From NCBI GenBank assembly GCA_007050895.1, contig SMYP01000153.1, forward strand, positions 1 to 5,316: a DNA stretch of 5,316 bases. Direction: 5' to 3'. How positions within the stretch are numbered: position 1 is the stretch's first letter; the number at the start of each line of letters is the position of its first letter. Positions 5,174 to 5,316 of the stretch are shown one piece after another. Made by a program: the position numbers and the translations under genes. The notes beneath the pieces are model-generated. The model had not been told where the DNA came from and ran no database searches. It was given only the letters and a program-made list of their open reading frames with translations. This stretch comes from Candidatus Bathyarchaeota archaeon (GTDB taxonomy: Archaea > Thermoproteota > Bathyarchaeia > Bathyarchaeales > UBA233).

Positions 5174-5316
5174 TTAGTATTTTTCAAAAATGCTAGCTGG
5201 TTCTTGTTCTTTTCTTCCTTTGAAACCACGGTCTCGTCGTGCCCATGCGTTCTTCGAGTCAAAACTGAAGTTCGGTTTGGAACGATCACGCCTTTCTGAG
5301 ACGTGTTTCGAGAAAC
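5174..5316 (-). CDS. C-terminal tail of an unidentified basic protein (truncated by window edge)
   Basis: The minus-strand frame is open from the right edge to TAA at 5176-5174, giving 46 residues: charged, rich in Arg, Lys and aromatic residues, with segments SKPNFSFDSKNAWARRDRG and FKGRKEQEPASIFEKY. The Trp, Phe and Tyr content and the purine-first codon pattern look like real coding sequence. A second minus frame is also open to the edge, and a 53-codon plus-strand frame covers the same bases, so the choice of frame is a judgement. The composition suggests a disordered nucleic-acid-binding or zinc-ribbon-type tail, but I do not recognise the family and no Cys pair is in view. It converges with the winged-helix operon, and the hairpin at 5102-5159 follows its stop. 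Confidence 0.52.
   Translation of the reverse strand, partial: FSKHVSERRDRSKPNFSFDSKNAWARRDRGFKGRKEQEPASIFEKY

Noticed and set aside
5139..5304. 53-codon plus-strand frame starting inside the long hairpin, with a TATATA upstream
   Set aside because: It is antisense to the better-looking minus-strand gene tail, and its start codon would be buried in the hairpin region.
5305..5316. GTTTC-GA-GAAAC palindrome at the right edge
   Set aside because: Only five pairs with a 2-base spacer, inside probable coding sequence; too weak to call.
1..5316. CRISPR array, insertion sequence, tRNA or rRNA
   Set aside because: Looked for throughout: no regularly spaced repeats, no transposase motif, no cloverleaf or conserved rRNA segments.

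Overview
The window looks archaeal and most likely comes from the Bathyarchaeia (Candidatus Bathyarchaeota). This rests on a large secreted PQQ-like beta-propeller protein whose C-terminal half (Ig-like domain with a conserved insert, Pro/Thr-rich linker, single membrane anchor ending in LRKR) resembles surface proteins I recall from that group, on an HTH_45/ArnR1-type winged-helix protein, and on TATA-box promoters in place of bacterial -35/-10 elements. The taxonomic call is inferred from protein style, since no rRNA or marker gene is present.

Layout. (1) 566 to beyond base 1, minus: N-terminal 188 residues of a PfkB/ribokinase-family sugar or nucleoside kinase, cut by the window edge. It has its own TATA box and an upstream near-palindrome. 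(2) 567-1029: a 463-base gap with the kinase promoter on one side and two terminator-like signals for the next gene on the other. (3) 3654-1030, minus: an 874-residue exported, membrane-anchored beta-propeller protein. (4) 3655-3872: a divergent promoter region. (5) 3873-4565 and 4546-4824, plus: a two-gene overlapping operon encoding a 7-TM membrane protein and a 92-residue winged-helix DNA-binding protein. (6) 4825-5173: a convergent gap with two clear hairpins. (7) 5316-5174, minus: the probable C-terminal tail of a basic protein entering from the right edge.

How the parts may work together. The 7-TM/winged-helix pair overlaps by 20 bases and has the look of a two-polypeptide membrane-sensing transcription regulator. 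It is divergent from the surface propeller gene. A degenerate element, TCAAnnATTTT, occurs in the shared promoter region and again as a near-palindrome upstream of the kinase promoter. A testable but unproven reading is that the winged-helix protein binds these sites and controls the propeller gene, its own operon and possibly the kinase.

The most unusual local signal is at the start of the propeller gene. The only canonical in-frame start before the signal peptide (TTG at 3654) sits about where the TATA box predicts transcription to begin. A strong Shine-Dalgarno sequence lies inside the reading frame, 7 bases before an ATT codon that would begin a textbook signal peptide.
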